From Paenibacillus oceani (GTDB lineage Bacteria; Bacillota; Bacilli; Paenibacillales; NBRC-103111): a DNA stretch of 50,550 nt. How positions within the stretch are numbered: position 1 is the first letter of the stretch; each line of letters opens with the position of its first letter. The notes under the pieces are model-generated. The model was not told the DNA's origin. It worked only from the letters and a program-made list of their open reading frames with translations, and made no database searches. The position numbers were made by a program, and so were the translations under genes. Shown here piece by piece: positions 40,370-48,023 of this stretch. The stretch lies in contig NZ_JACXJA010000018.1 of NCBI RefSeq assembly GCF_014705615.1, forward strand, positions 1 through 50,550. Reading direction: 5' to 3'.

Positions 40370-40397
40370 ATTATAATACGTTCCTTAAAAATAACAA
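40370..40397 (-). promoter_or_regulatory. Promoter of the fdhD-moaA leader
   Basis: On the minus strand TTGTTA, 16-bp spacer, TATAAT. The same ATTATAAT dyad also gives a plus-strand TATAAT at 40372-40377 that could serve moeA, although its -35 region (TGGTAT) is poor. Confidence 0.65.
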
Positions 40398-40485
40398 AGA
40401 GTCCATAGAGGCTAGAAGCGTAAACGCAAGTTATGCAATCGAAACGATTGGGGTTACATCATTCGATTGGGGAAGGGGTCTTGCG

Positions 40486-41733
40486 ATGAAGGAGAACCGA
40501 CAGGCGATCAGTGTCGCGGAAGCCCAGCGGCGTTTGGAGCCTCATATTCGTCTACAGCCGTCCGAATGTCTGGAACTTCAATACGCCTACGGTAGAAGAT
40601 TAGCCGAAGACATTGCCGCCACCAGTAGTATGCCGCACTTTGTAAAATCCGGAATGGACGGGTTTGCGGTCAAGGCCGGGGATCTTCGCGGCGCCAGCTT
40701 CGAGAACCCTGCCATGTTGGAGGTGATCCAGACGATTCCTTGCGGAACGGTCCCGTCGCTGCCCGTTCATAGCGGACAGGCTTCCCGTATTATGACGGGT
40801 GCTCCCTTGCCTGACGGTGCAGATACGGTGGTTATGTTCGAGATGACGGAAGACTGCGAGATCGGCGGCAAGCCGTTCGTAGCCGTCAAGAAGGAAGTGG
40901 AGGAAGGGAGAAATGTGTCCTTTGTCGGAGAGGAAATACAAGAAAACGAGTTTCTGTTCGGCACAGGGCAGCGGATCAACGCCGGGCAAGCTTCGCTTCT
41001 CGCCGCTTTCGGTTATGACAAGGTCCGTGTTTTTAAAAAACCCAGGGTTGCGATCTTCTCTACCGGATCGGAACTGCTCGATATACGTTCACCGCTTCAG
41101 CCCGGGAAAATTCGAGACAGCAACTTCTACATGCTCTCGTCCCTTGTACAGGAAGCCGGCGGGGAAGTTGCCGCCTTCGCGATGCTCCCCGACCATAAAG
41201 AACAATCCGAAGAAACGATCTACCGGGCAGCAGATACAGCCGATCTGATTTTGACTACGGGAGGGGTATCGGTAGGCGACTACGACATGATGGCGGAGAT
41301 TTTCAACAACCTGAAGGGCACGCTGTTATTTAATAAAATCGCGATGCGTCCTGGAAGCGTAACCACTGCGGGAGTGATACAAAGTACGCTGCTGTTCGGC
41401 TTATCGGGCAACCCGGGGGCGTGCTTTGTAGGATTCAAGCTGTTTGTTCTTCCCGCGTTGTATGGCATGTTAGGACAAAAGGAGCCGTATCCCCGAACAT
41501 TCAGCGCTTATCTGAAAGGGGATATTACAAAAGGAAACGCCTATACCCGCTTCGTCCGCGGAAAACGTTATATCCGGGAGGGCCTGGCGTTCGTGGAGCC
41601 TGTAGGGAAAGATCGGTCCGGCGTCTCCGTGTCGATCAAGGATTCGGATTGTCTCATTCTGATCCCTCCGGGCGGACGGGGAAAACGGGACGGTGAACTC
41701 GTGGAGGTCATTCCGGTCGATAACATTCACTAA
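40486..41733 (+). CDS. moeA: Molybdopterin molybdenumtransferase
   Basis: Inserts molybdate into adenylylated molybdopterin. 415 residues with the MoeA order: SSMPHFVKSGMDGFAVKAGDL, SRIMTGAPLPDGADTVVMFEMTE, the MoCF-binding domain with VAIFSTGSELLD, the GKIRDSN and TTGGVSVGDYDM loops and FGLSGNPGACFVGF, and the C-terminal beta-barrel domain IV. The ATG at 40486 has GGGGAAGGGG upstream; the longer open frame runs through the promoter region and is not coding. Divergent from fdhD-moaA, so the three genes form a Mo-cofactor cluster. Confidence 0.95.
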   Translation: MKENRQAISVAEAQRRLEPHIRLQPSECLELQYAYGRRLAEDIAATSSMPHFVKSGMDGFAVKAGDLRGASFENPAMLEVIQTIPCGTVPSLPVHSGQASRIMTGAPLPDGADTVVMFEMTEDCEIGGKPFVAVKKEVEEGRNVSFVGEEIQENEFLFGTGQRINAGQASLLAAFGYDKVRVFKKPRVAIFSTGSELLDIRSPLQPGKIRDSNFYMLSSLVQEAGGEVAAFAMLPDHKEQSEETIYRAADTADLILTTGGVSVGDYDMMAEIFNNLKGTLLFNKIAMRPGSVTTAGVIQSTLLFGLSGNPGACFVGFKLFVLPALYGMLGQKEPYPRTFSAYLKGDITKGNAYTRFVRGKRYIREGLAFVEPVGKDRSGVSVSIKDSDCLILIPPGGRGKRDGELVEVIPVDNIH

Positions 41734-41802
41734 GAGTAGATTAGGTTTTCCCATCATTCTTGTATGTGATGTTCGAACACAAATATGGATATGCCGAGCA
41801 GA

Positions 41803-41846
41803 AAAGGACCTCAACCTCCACGTTGCAGTGGGATTTGAGGTCCTTT
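41803..41846. terminator. 44-bp dispersed hairpin terminator, copy 4
   Basis: AAAGGACCTC and GAGGTCCTTT outer arms, inner CCAC/GTGG around GTTGCA exactly as in copy 1. The downstream flank CATTTGGAAACGGGG plus ACGGG/CCCGT mini-hairpin matches copies 2 and 3. Lies between convergent moeA and DoxX genes. Confidence 0.82.
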
Positions 41847-41900
41847 CATTTGGAAACGGGGTCATTCCCGTGTCATGCTTATTCGCTTGGTGAAACCAGG

Positions 41901-42320
41901 TCAGCTGTTCAGCGTCGCGGAACGGGAGCCCGGCAGAGCCCGGTCCAAGGCAAGCAGGCGGCTGCCGCTTAAAGCGAGCAGCAAGGCGATCGCCAGCAGA
42001 GCCAAGTCCAGCTCGTATCCCGCCACTTGCCCGTTCCCGAGAAAACCGGCGGCCAGCTTGACTTTGAAAATCGCTCCGGCCATCACAATCGCCAGCAAAA
42101 TGGACACGATCCGTGTGCCGAAACCAACGATCAATGCGAGGCCGCCAACCAGCTCGATAATAGCGACGATATAGGCGGCGAATCCCGGAATGCCGATGCT
42201 GTCGAACCAGCCGGATATATTCCCGATCCCGTCGCGGAATTTGACGATACCATGTACCAAAAATATGATGCCCAGCACGAGCCGCGTTATTAGCAGCCCG
42301 ATCTCAATATTGCGATTCAT
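41901..42320 (-). CDS. DoxX family membrane protein
   Basis: 139 residues with four membrane segments: LLITRLVLGIIFLVHGIVKFRDGIGNISGWFDSIGIPGFAAYIVAIIELVGGLALIVG is the characteristic DoxX N-terminal half, followed by two more helices. ATG with GAGAGG upstream. DoxX/MhqP-like proteins are often linked to quinone or thiol stress, and here the next genes upstream are a nitroreductase, an NmrA-like reductase and an HxlR regulator, a setting often seen in electrophile-stress loci. Function inferred only. Confidence 0.88.
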   Translation of the reverse strand: MNRNIEIGLLITRLVLGIIFLVHGIVKFRDGIGNISGWFDSIGIPGFAAYIVAIIELVGGLALIVGFGTRIVSILLAIVMAGAIFKVKLAAGFLGNGQVAGYELDLALLAIALLLALSGSRLLALDRALPGSRSATLNS

Positions 42321-42394
42321 TGAATGAAACCTCTCCCATATTGTTTAATTTCGGATCTGAAACGGACAGACGGCCAACGGTATGGATGCGGCGA

Positions 42395-43051
42395 TTATTT
42401 CAAGTAACGGACCCGTTCCTCTAGCGGTTTAAACTGCTTCTCGCCCGCAGGAGCGGTAGGTTTGCCGAAAGGCATCTGCGCCATCAGCTTCCAACTGGCC
42501 GGGATGTTCCACTCTTGCTTGACCGCTTCGTCGATCAGCGGGTTGTAATGCTGCAGCGAGGCGCCGAAGCCTTCCAGCTCAAGCGATGTCCAGATCACAT
42601 ATTGCAGCATGCCGCTCGACTGCATCGACCAGATCGGGAAGTTGTCGCTGTAGGAAGCAAACTGCTGCTGCAGCGATTCGATGACGGCATGATCCTCAAA
42701 AAACAAGACGGTTCCGTAGCCGGATGCAAAAGCGTTCATTTTATCGGCGGTAGGGCCAAACTGGTCTACCGGTACGATTTTCCGCAACGTTTCCGTCGTG
42801 ATGTCCCACAGCTTCTTATGCTTGTCGCCAAGCAAAACGACGACTCTCGCCGATTGCGAGTTAAAGGAGGAGGGCGTATGTTTCACCGCATGGTTGATCA
42901 CCTGCTCGATTCGCTCGTCCGATACAACCTGTTCGCTGCTGATCGCGTAGATCGAACGTCTTGCTTCCACGGCCGTATAAAAATCGTTGGCAGCTCCCTG
43001 AGCCTGCTCGCCGTCGGTCGTTTTACCAAAAATTGCGTCTAAAAATCCCAT
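42395..43051 (-). CDS. Nitroreductase family protein (Frm2/Hbn1-like)
   Basis: 218 residues of the nitroreductase fold, of the small Frm2/YdgI-like subgroup: AVEARRSIYAISSEQVVSDERIEQVINHAVKHTPSSFNSQSARVVVL, ASGYGTVLFFEDHAVIESLQQQF, NFPIWSMQSSGMLQYVIWTSLELEGFGASLQHYNPLID, MPFGKP. The ATG at 43051 is preferred, with AGGAGG 9 bases upstream; an ATG two codons earlier is closer. It follows the NmrA-like gene in the same direction by 36 bp and is probably co-transcribed under HxlR control. Confidence 0.9.
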   Translation of the reverse strand: MGFLDAIFGKTTDGEQAQGAANDFYTAVEARRSIYAISSEQVVSDERIEQVINHAVKHTPSSFNSQSARVVVLLGDKHKKLWDITTETLRKIVPVDQFGPTADKMNAFASGYGTVLFFEDHAVIESLQQQFASYSDNFPIWSMQSSGMLQYVIWTSLELEGFGASLQHYNPLIDEAVKQEWNIPASWKLMAQMPFGKPTAPAGEKQFKPLEERVRYLK

Positions 43052-43087
43052 TTTCATTTCCCTCCTGATGTTTTTTGGCGGTTAATC

Positions 43088-43732
43088 TTAAGATTCGGAT
43101 ACAACGGTGAAGCGGGTGTTCGAATGTTGCGGCCGCTCGATCTCGTCCAATACGGCAATTGCATAGTCAGCGTAGCTTACATAGCTGTCGCCTTTGGAAT
43201 TAAGCAGAAGATGGTCTTTGCCCAGTTGGTACGAGCCGGTTCTTCGGCCCTCCGGCGAGAAAAAGGCGGCCGGACTAAGAAACGTCCAGTTGATGGAATC
43301 CGTTAGCTGGAGAAGCTCCAGATTTTTGCCTTGATTGGTCGCGGTAGCGTGGTACTCCTTAGGGAATTGGGGCGTATCCACCAGACGGGTCGTCTTGGCC
43401 TCGTCGACGAACAAGCTGCCCGCTCCCCCGACTACGAGCAGTCTCGTATCCGGGGCTTCCTGAAGAACCTTGATCAGCACGTTGCCGGCATCCACGTGGA
43501 GATGCTCCTGACCGATTGGCGCTGCGAAAGCGTTAACGACGACATCAAAACGTTTCAAATCGCCGGAAGTTAGATCAAAGACGTTTTTCTCCAGCACCGC
43601 TACTTGAGGATTCGTTATGTTGGCGGCATTTCTGACGATAGCCGTCACTTCATGCCCTCTTGCGAGCGCTTCTTGGACGATCAGGCTTCCGGCTTTGCCG
43701 CTTGCGCCGATGACACCGATTTTTTTACTCAT
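43088..43732 (-). CDS. NAD(P)H-binding NmrA/YwnB-like oxidoreductase
   Basis: 214-residue Rossmann-fold SDR-type protein opening with IGVIGASGKAGSLIVQEALARGHEVTAIVR (NAD(P)-binding GxxGxxG), then DLKRFDVVVNAFAA, RLLVVGGAGSL and SINWTFLSPAAFFSPEGRRTGSY. ATG at 43732 with AGGAGG upstream. First gene of a transcript with the nitroreductase, divergent from an HxlR regulator. Family members reduce flavins or quinones or act as redox sensors. Confidence 0.9.
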   Translation of the reverse strand: MSKKIGVIGASGKAGSLIVQEALARGHEVTAIVRNAANITNPQVAVLEKNVFDLTSGDLKRFDVVVNAFAAPIGQEHLHVDAGNVLIKVLQEAPDTRLLVVGGAGSLFVDEAKTTRLVDTPQFPKEYHATATNQGKNLELLQLTDSINWTFLSPAAFFSPEGRRTGSYQLGKDHLLLNSKGDSYVSYADYAIAVLDEIERPQHSNTRFTVVSES

Positions 43733-43798
43733 TTTATATTCCTCCTCTTTCGGAACGATAATTCGAATTGATATCATTTAATAAGTTAATTACTTTTC

Positions 43799-43879
43799 GT
43801 AACAAAGTTTAAAACAATAAGATACAAATGTCAAGTTAGTATGTTTTACTTTGTAACTAAGTGGGTTTTGCGATATACT
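43799..43879. promoter_or_regulatory. Divergent NmrA/HxlR promoters with inverted operator sites
   Basis: Minus strand: TTGACA, 17 bp, TAAACT (43806-43834). Plus strand: TTGTAA, 17 bp, TATACT (43851-43879). GTAACAAAGT (43799-43808) and its near inverse ACTTTGTAAC (43848-43857) overlap the minus -10 and the plus -35, respectively, so one regulator could block both promoters. Confidence 0.7.
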
Positions 43880-43901
43880 TGAAACAAACGAGGTGAAAGC
43901 G

Positions 43902-44237
43902 ATGAAACAGTCTTCATTATGTCCATTAGTAGAAAAGGGGATCCAAGTCTTAAGCAAACGGTGGACCGTGCTGATCGTCCATCAGCTGCTTTCGGGTCCT
44001 CAGCGGTTTTGCACGATCGAGACGGCGATTCCCATCAGCGGCCGGCTGTTGTCGGAGCGGCTGAAAGATTTGGAGCAGGAAGGAATCGTGCATCGCGAGG
44101 TGTACCCGGAGACGCCTGTCCGAATTGTCTATTCGCTGACGGACAAAGGGCTTGCGCTGGCGCCGGTCATTCGGGAGATGGAGAATTGGTCGCGCGAATG
44201 GGTGAAGATCGATCCGGATGAACATGAAACCTTATAA
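43902..44237 (+). CDS. HxlR family transcriptional regulator
   Basis: 111-residue winged-helix protein: CPLVEKGIQVLSKRWTVLIVHQLLSGPQRFCTIETAIPISGRLLSERLKDLEQEGIVHREVYPETPVRIVYSLTDKGLALAPVIREMENWSREW is a complete HxlR domain. The first Cys (CPLV) is the position used for redox sensing in YodB/CatR-like members. ATG at 43902 with GAGG 8 bases ahead (GTG three codons upstream possible). Divergent from the NmrA-nitroreductase genes, which it likely represses until quinone or aldehyde stress; inferred. Confidence 0.93.
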   Translation: MKQSSLCPLVEKGIQVLSKRWTVLIVHQLLSGPQRFCTIETAIPISGRLLSERLKDLEQEGIVHREVYPETPVRIVYSLTDKGLALAPVIREMENWSREWVKIDPDEHETL

Positions 44238-44243
44238 AAGGTA

Positions 44244-44410
44244 GTTCAAAAAGTCCGCTTTTGATCACGGAGCAGATCAGGAAGCCTGCTCGACATCGAA
44301 TATGGAATGCAGCCGGAACTTCCGGTGCTCACGTAGCTCCCACTACGCTCCGCTCCTCATTTCCTAGCTTCATCCCATCTTCTCGGTGCTGAAAACCGGA
44401 CTTTTTGAAC
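44244..44410 (-). mobile_element. MITE-like element, copy C
   Basis: 167 bp bounded by TTCAAAAAGTCC (44245-44256) and GGACTTTTTGAA (44398-44409). Read on the minus strand it matches copy A at 12121-12286 except for about five positions, including a one-base length change. It sits 6 bp after the HxlR stop codon, between that gene and the probable terminator at 44426. No coding capacity. Confidence 0.82.
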
Positions 44411-44425
44411 TCGCACTATAAGTAA

Positions 44426-44460
44426 CGGCGTCCTCTGGTGTGCCAGACGGGCGCTGTTTT
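44426..44460 (+). terminator. Probable terminator of the HxlR gene, displaced by the MITE-like element
   Basis: GCGTCCTCTGG pairs with CCAGACGGGCGC around TGTG with minor mismatch, followed by TGTTTT. It now lies almost 190 bp behind the HxlR stop because copy C of the repeat element lies between. Confidence 0.5.
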
Positions 44461-44681
44461 CGTTTACGCGGTCATAGGGCAAGAAACGATAGGCACTAGA
44501 AGGGAAACCGTAGTGAACCGATCGGCCAAGGAGTGAGTGATAGAGAGCGGAGAGGGATTATTGATTTATTGATAACGCTCACATTAATGAAAATATGAAA
44601 TAAAGCAACAGGGGAGTTGGTAGAGGCGACACGAGATCGGAGAGGGGACCGGTCCTCCGAACCGCCCGGTACAGAGGAGAC
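44461..44681. other. Gap without recognised gene before the MFS gene
   Basis: Only AT-rich sequence near 44560-44605, a small palindrome GGACCGGTCC (44646-44655) and the hairpin AGAGGAGAC/GTCTCCTCT (44673-44698) that overlaps the MFS stop codon. No T run follows the hairpin on the minus strand. Confidence 0.4.
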
Positions 44682-45941
44682 TTAAGAGTGTCTCCTCTGA
44701 TACAGCGACGTCAGCAGGAAGCCGAAACAAGCAAGCACGGCGGAAAAAGCGGCGATCCGGTACATCACCGGAGCTCCCCAGCCGTCGAATACCCAGCCGC
44801 CGACGATTCCGCTGGCGAGACCGGCGAGGCACGACCAGACGATATTATAGATCGCCTGACCGGTTGCCCGGAATTGATCCGGAATGAGCTGCTGGATGTA
44901 CCGCAGCGCCGTCACGAGAAAGATACCGAACGTGACGCTGTGCATGAGCTGGAGCGGAATGATCCACAACGGATCGGACACGATGCTGACCAGGAAAAAC
45001 CGGACCGCGTAAAAAAACGAGGCGATCATCAGCAGCGGCAGCTCCTTGAAGCGGTGGCCGTTTTTGCTGAGCCAGAAAAACATCGGAATTTCGCTCAGGG
45101 AGGAAGCCGTCCATGCCCAGCCGATGACCGTATCGCTTGCTCCGAGCTCCCGCATCGTCAGCGCCAGGAAGCCGTCGTTCGTCCGGTGGGCGAACGACAT
45201 CGTAAAGATCAGTGCCAGAAACAGTAGCAGCCGCGGCTGCCGGATTATATCGAAGAAACCGGAGAAGCTGATAGCGCCCGAAGAGCCGCCCGACCGGTCT
45301 TTCAGAAAAAACGCGATACACAGCGACAGCGAGATCGTGCCGATCGTGAACAGGATCGTATGCTCGACGCCCACCGCATGCAGAATCGTTCCGAAAGCGA
45401 GCGAGGAGAAAGCGAAGCCGAGCGATCCCCATACGCGGAAGCTGGCGTAGCTTTTGCCGGTACGCCGGATCGTAAGCAGGGTGAGACTGTCGTTTAACCC
45501 GTTAATGGGCGTAAAAAAGAAATTGTACGCGACCATGACGACATACAGCCAGGCGATCGTATCCGTCTGCGATAAAATAACGGTCGTCAGCAGCTGCCCG
45601 CACAGAATGACGAGCAATACTTTGCGGATCGTCTGCAGCTTGTCGCTGGCATATCCCCACACGAGATTGGCGGCGATGCCGATGAACGGTCCGATCGCAT
45701 AGATGGTGCCGATCTGCAGCTTCGAATAGCCTTGAGCGCTGAAGTATAACGGGAAAAAAGAGACGGTCAGCGCCATCGTCATATACATGACAAATGAAAA
45801 CGTCCGCATCGTCCGTTCGTCGCGAACGGTCGGCAACGGATCGTTTCCGGCCGTCATAGGCCCGGGAGACCCGGTTGCGCTCTCTTGCGCAGCCGCACCG
45901 GATTCACGGGTAACGGTACGTTCCTTCACTTCCGTAGTCAT
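44682..45941 (-). CDS. MFS transporter
   Basis: 419 residues with twelve hydrophobic segments after a hydrophilic N-terminal tail of about 45 residues (MTTEVKERTVTRESG). Segments such as MALTVSFFPLYFSAQGYSKLQIGTIYAIGPFIGIAANLVWGYASDKL and the C-terminal LYQRRHS fit the LacY/phenylpropionate-permease-like MFS_1 group. ATG at 45941 with GAAGGA upstream; the longer frame would overlap the preceding gene. 17 bp behind the MATE-like gene, so co-transcribed with it. Substrate unknown. Confidence 0.88.
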   Translation of the reverse strand: MTTEVKERTVTRESGAAAQESATGSPGPMTAGNDPLPTVRDERTMRTFSFVMYMTMALTVSFFPLYFSAQGYSKLQIGTIYAIGPFIGIAANLVWGYASDKLQTIRKVLLVILCGQLLTTVILSQTDTIAWLYVVMVAYNFFFTPINGLNDSLTLLTIRRTGKSYASFRVWGSLGFAFSSLAFGTILHAVGVEHTILFTIGTISLSLCIAFFLKDRSGGSSGAISFSGFFDIIRQPRLLLFLALIFTMSFAHRTNDGFLALTMRELGASDTVIGWAWTASSLSEIPMFFWLSKNGHRFKELPLLMIASFFYAVRFFLVSIVSDPLWIIPLQLMHSVTFGIFLVTALRYIQQLIPDQFRATGQAIYNIVWSCLAGLASGIVGGWVFDGWGAPVMYRIAAFSAVLACFGFLLTSLYQRRHS

Positions 45942-45958
45942 GGGACAAGATCCTTCTT

Positions 45959-47287
45959 TCACAGCGTTGTACCGGTTCCCCGGCTTATTCCCGGAGACTG
46001 GGCGCGGATCGCGAATGCCACGACCGCCAGCTCGGCGGCAAGCCCGAGCGATTGGGCCAAGGCGCCGATCATGCCGTTCCAGGCAGGCGCGTTCAAAACG
46101 CACAGAATCAGCGCCGTCAAGGTGACGGCGACGTTGGCGGATTGCGAGAATAGCATAATTTTCGTCTGCCCGCGAAGCATGACGATGCCGTTGCAGAAAT
46201 CAAGCCACGGGAAGATCAGCGCCAGAAACATAAAGACGCGCAGCGTATGCAAGCTGGCTTCCATCAGACGTTCGTTTACGCCCATAACATGTTCCATAAA
46301 CCACGGGCCGACGCCGGTATAAGCCAAGATACCGATCAGGATCGTCGGAATGAAGCCGCACAGCATAACGAACCGGACCGCCAGCGCCGAATCTTTCCGG
46401 TAGAAGTTCAATACGATTTGATGCATGTACGAGAAAAAGCTGGTTACCAGCTGCGTTAAGCTCGCGGCAATCGCAAACGAGGCGATCGCCAGCTCGATGT
46501 CCGACGTTTTGCCGAGCATCGCATTAATGGCGGGGCCGACGATGACGGCGATCAGGGAGGAGAGCAGCAGCGGGCGGTAAAACTGGAAGATTTGCCCCGT
46601 CTTTTCGATCTCGTGCCCTTCCTTTTTGAGCGGCAGGCTGCGGGCCAGTCGGCTCCCCTCGATATAGCTTACGGCCGCCTCGATCGCCATCCCGACGAGG
46701 AAGATGACCGCTCCGACCTGGCCGCTCGTCACATTGCCCGTTTGGATGTAGTACAGCGACACGACATACATCGCGGCGAGCCTCACGATCATCCCGATCG
46801 TCAGCCATTTCGTGCGCATGTTGCTGATGATGATGCCGTGGTACAAACACCGGATTCCCGAAAAGATGCTGACGAACATGAGAACCCGATAGACGTCGAT
46901 AATCGACTGCAGCATCGAATCGTCCACGCCGAACAAGCGCAGAAACAACAGCTCGCCGGCCGGCGAATAAGAGATCAGCAGCCCTGCGGCGAACATGCCG
47001 ATCAACAGACAAACCGCCACATTGGTCATCGCCTTGAACGAGGTCCGGTCGCGCACGAGCGCGGAACACGTCTGGCGAAGCAAGATGGCGGGTCGTTCGA
47101 TAATGCCCAGCATGCTCAGTCCGATCGCATAACTGGCTATAATGGTTTCGGGACTGGCGGAGCGGGCGAGCGTGCTGTTGATGATGACGTGCGAGATCGT
47201 AACTAAGCTGGCGGAAAGGCCCAGTGGTATAAAAAAAGCAAAAAGCTGCCTCATGGTCAGCCGCCGTCCAGATTCGGGTTGGGTCAT
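45959..47287 (-). CDS. MATE/polysaccharide-flippase-like multidrug transporter
   Basis: 442 residues, about twelve membrane segments, no large soluble domain. The two-times-six pattern and segments such as FIPLGLSASLVTISHVIINSTLARSASPETIIASYAIGLSMLGIIERPAILLRQ recall the MATE/MOP superfamily. ATG with GGAGAG upstream. First gene of a two-gene transcript with an MFS transporter, an unusual pairing of two secondary transporters. Substrate unknown; the family exports drugs by sodium or proton antiport or flips lipid-linked sugars. Confidence 0.8.
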   Translation of the reverse strand: MTQPESGRRLTMRQLFAFFIPLGLSASLVTISHVIINSTLARSASPETIIASYAIGLSMLGIIERPAILLRQTCSALVRDRTSFKAMTNVAVCLLIGMFAAGLLISYSPAGELLFLRLFGVDDSMLQSIIDVYRVLMFVSIFSGIRCLYHGIIISNMRTKWLTIGMIVRLAAMYVVSLYYIQTGNVTSGQVGAVIFLVGMAIEAAVSYIEGSRLARSLPLKKEGHEIEKTGQIFQFYRPLLLSSLIAVIVGPAINAMLGKTSDIELAIASFAIAASLTQLVTSFFSYMHQIVLNFYRKDSALAVRFVMLCGFIPTILIGILAYTGVGPWFMEHVMGVNERLMEASLHTLRVFMFLALIFPWLDFCNGIVMLRGQTKIMLFSQSANVAVTLTALILCVLNAPAWNGMIGALAQSLGLAAELAVVAFAIRAQSPGISRGTGTTL

Positions 47288-47536
47288 GATATGCGTTCTC
47301 TCCAGACTCAGGCTACGCGCGAAGCTGCCTGCTATTAAGTACGCGCTCGTAAGGCGTCTTGCAAAATGTTCCTTTCACTTATGTACTAGTATAAGACGGA
47401 TTGCCCCGAACGCCTAGCAGAAAATGTTGACACGCGCTATTTTCCTGCTTTGCTGTGAACTTTACGCTTGGCGGGGAAGCTTGCCGCATGTTAAATTAAT
47501 GTTCAAGAGTCGTGTTGCCTGGAGGCGTAGGTAAGG

Positions 47537-47851
47537 ATGAAATACGAATTCGTGTACGACGAGCGACTCGGCATCGGGCTGCCGGTGCTGCACGATGCTT
47601 GGGAAGCGTTGACGGAAGCGGAGAGAGCCGAGCTGCTCCATGAATGGGAGCGGGTCCGGGGCCGGATTCCGGACCGGATCATGCAGCTCGAGAAGACGAT
47701 TGTGGAGAAGCAGAACCGGCTCAATACGGAGGACGATTTTCCGACCTCCTGCCGGCTGAATACCGAGATCGCCGAGCTGGCGAGCTGCATTACCGATCTT
47801 CATTTGTGGTTCCGTGCGGATCAGGACGTATCGGTTAAGGGGCATTATTAG
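47537..47851 (+). CDS. Small helical hypothetical protein
   Basis: 104 residues, strongly charged, mainly helical: an N-terminal FVYDERLGIGLPVLHDAWEALTEAERAELLHEWERVRGRIPDRIMQLEKTIVEKQNRL suggests a long helix able to form a coiled coil, followed by a shorter helix with two Cys (SCRLNTEIAELASCITDLHLWFRADQ). No signal peptide. GGAGG lies about 12 bases before the ATG. I recognise no family. It lies upstream of ytpB in the same direction but is separated by a structured 175-bp gap. Confidence 0.65.
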   Translation: MKYEFVYDERLGIGLPVLHDAWEALTEAERAELLHEWERVRGRIPDRIMQLEKTIVEKQNRLNTEDDFPTSCRLNTEIAELASCITDLHLWFRADQDVSVKGHY

Positions 47852-47888
47852 GAAGTTGGGTGATTTTGTACTATAATATATGGGGTAC

Positions 47889-47997
47889 GATGCAATTCAT
47901 CAGTAAATATGATGAATTGCATCATAGATGCAATTTGCCGAAAGTGTGGAAAATGCATCTATGATGCAATTTACCGCTATGCCGGTAAATTGTCATC
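47889..47997. repeat. Three tandem 35-bp palindromes ahead of ytpB
   Basis: Palindromes 47889-47923 (GATGCAATTCATC/GATGAATTGCATC), 47925-47962 (ATAGATGCA/TGCATCTAT) and 47963-47997 (GATGCAATTTACCG with CGGTAAATTG..ATC) repeat at about 37 bp and share GATGCAATT. They lie between a TATAAT (47872-47877) and the ytpB ribosome site, so they would be in its leader RNA or form an operator array. Confidence 0.85.
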
Positions 47998-48023
47998 AAG
48001 ACTAGCGTGGAGGATCGCCGCAA

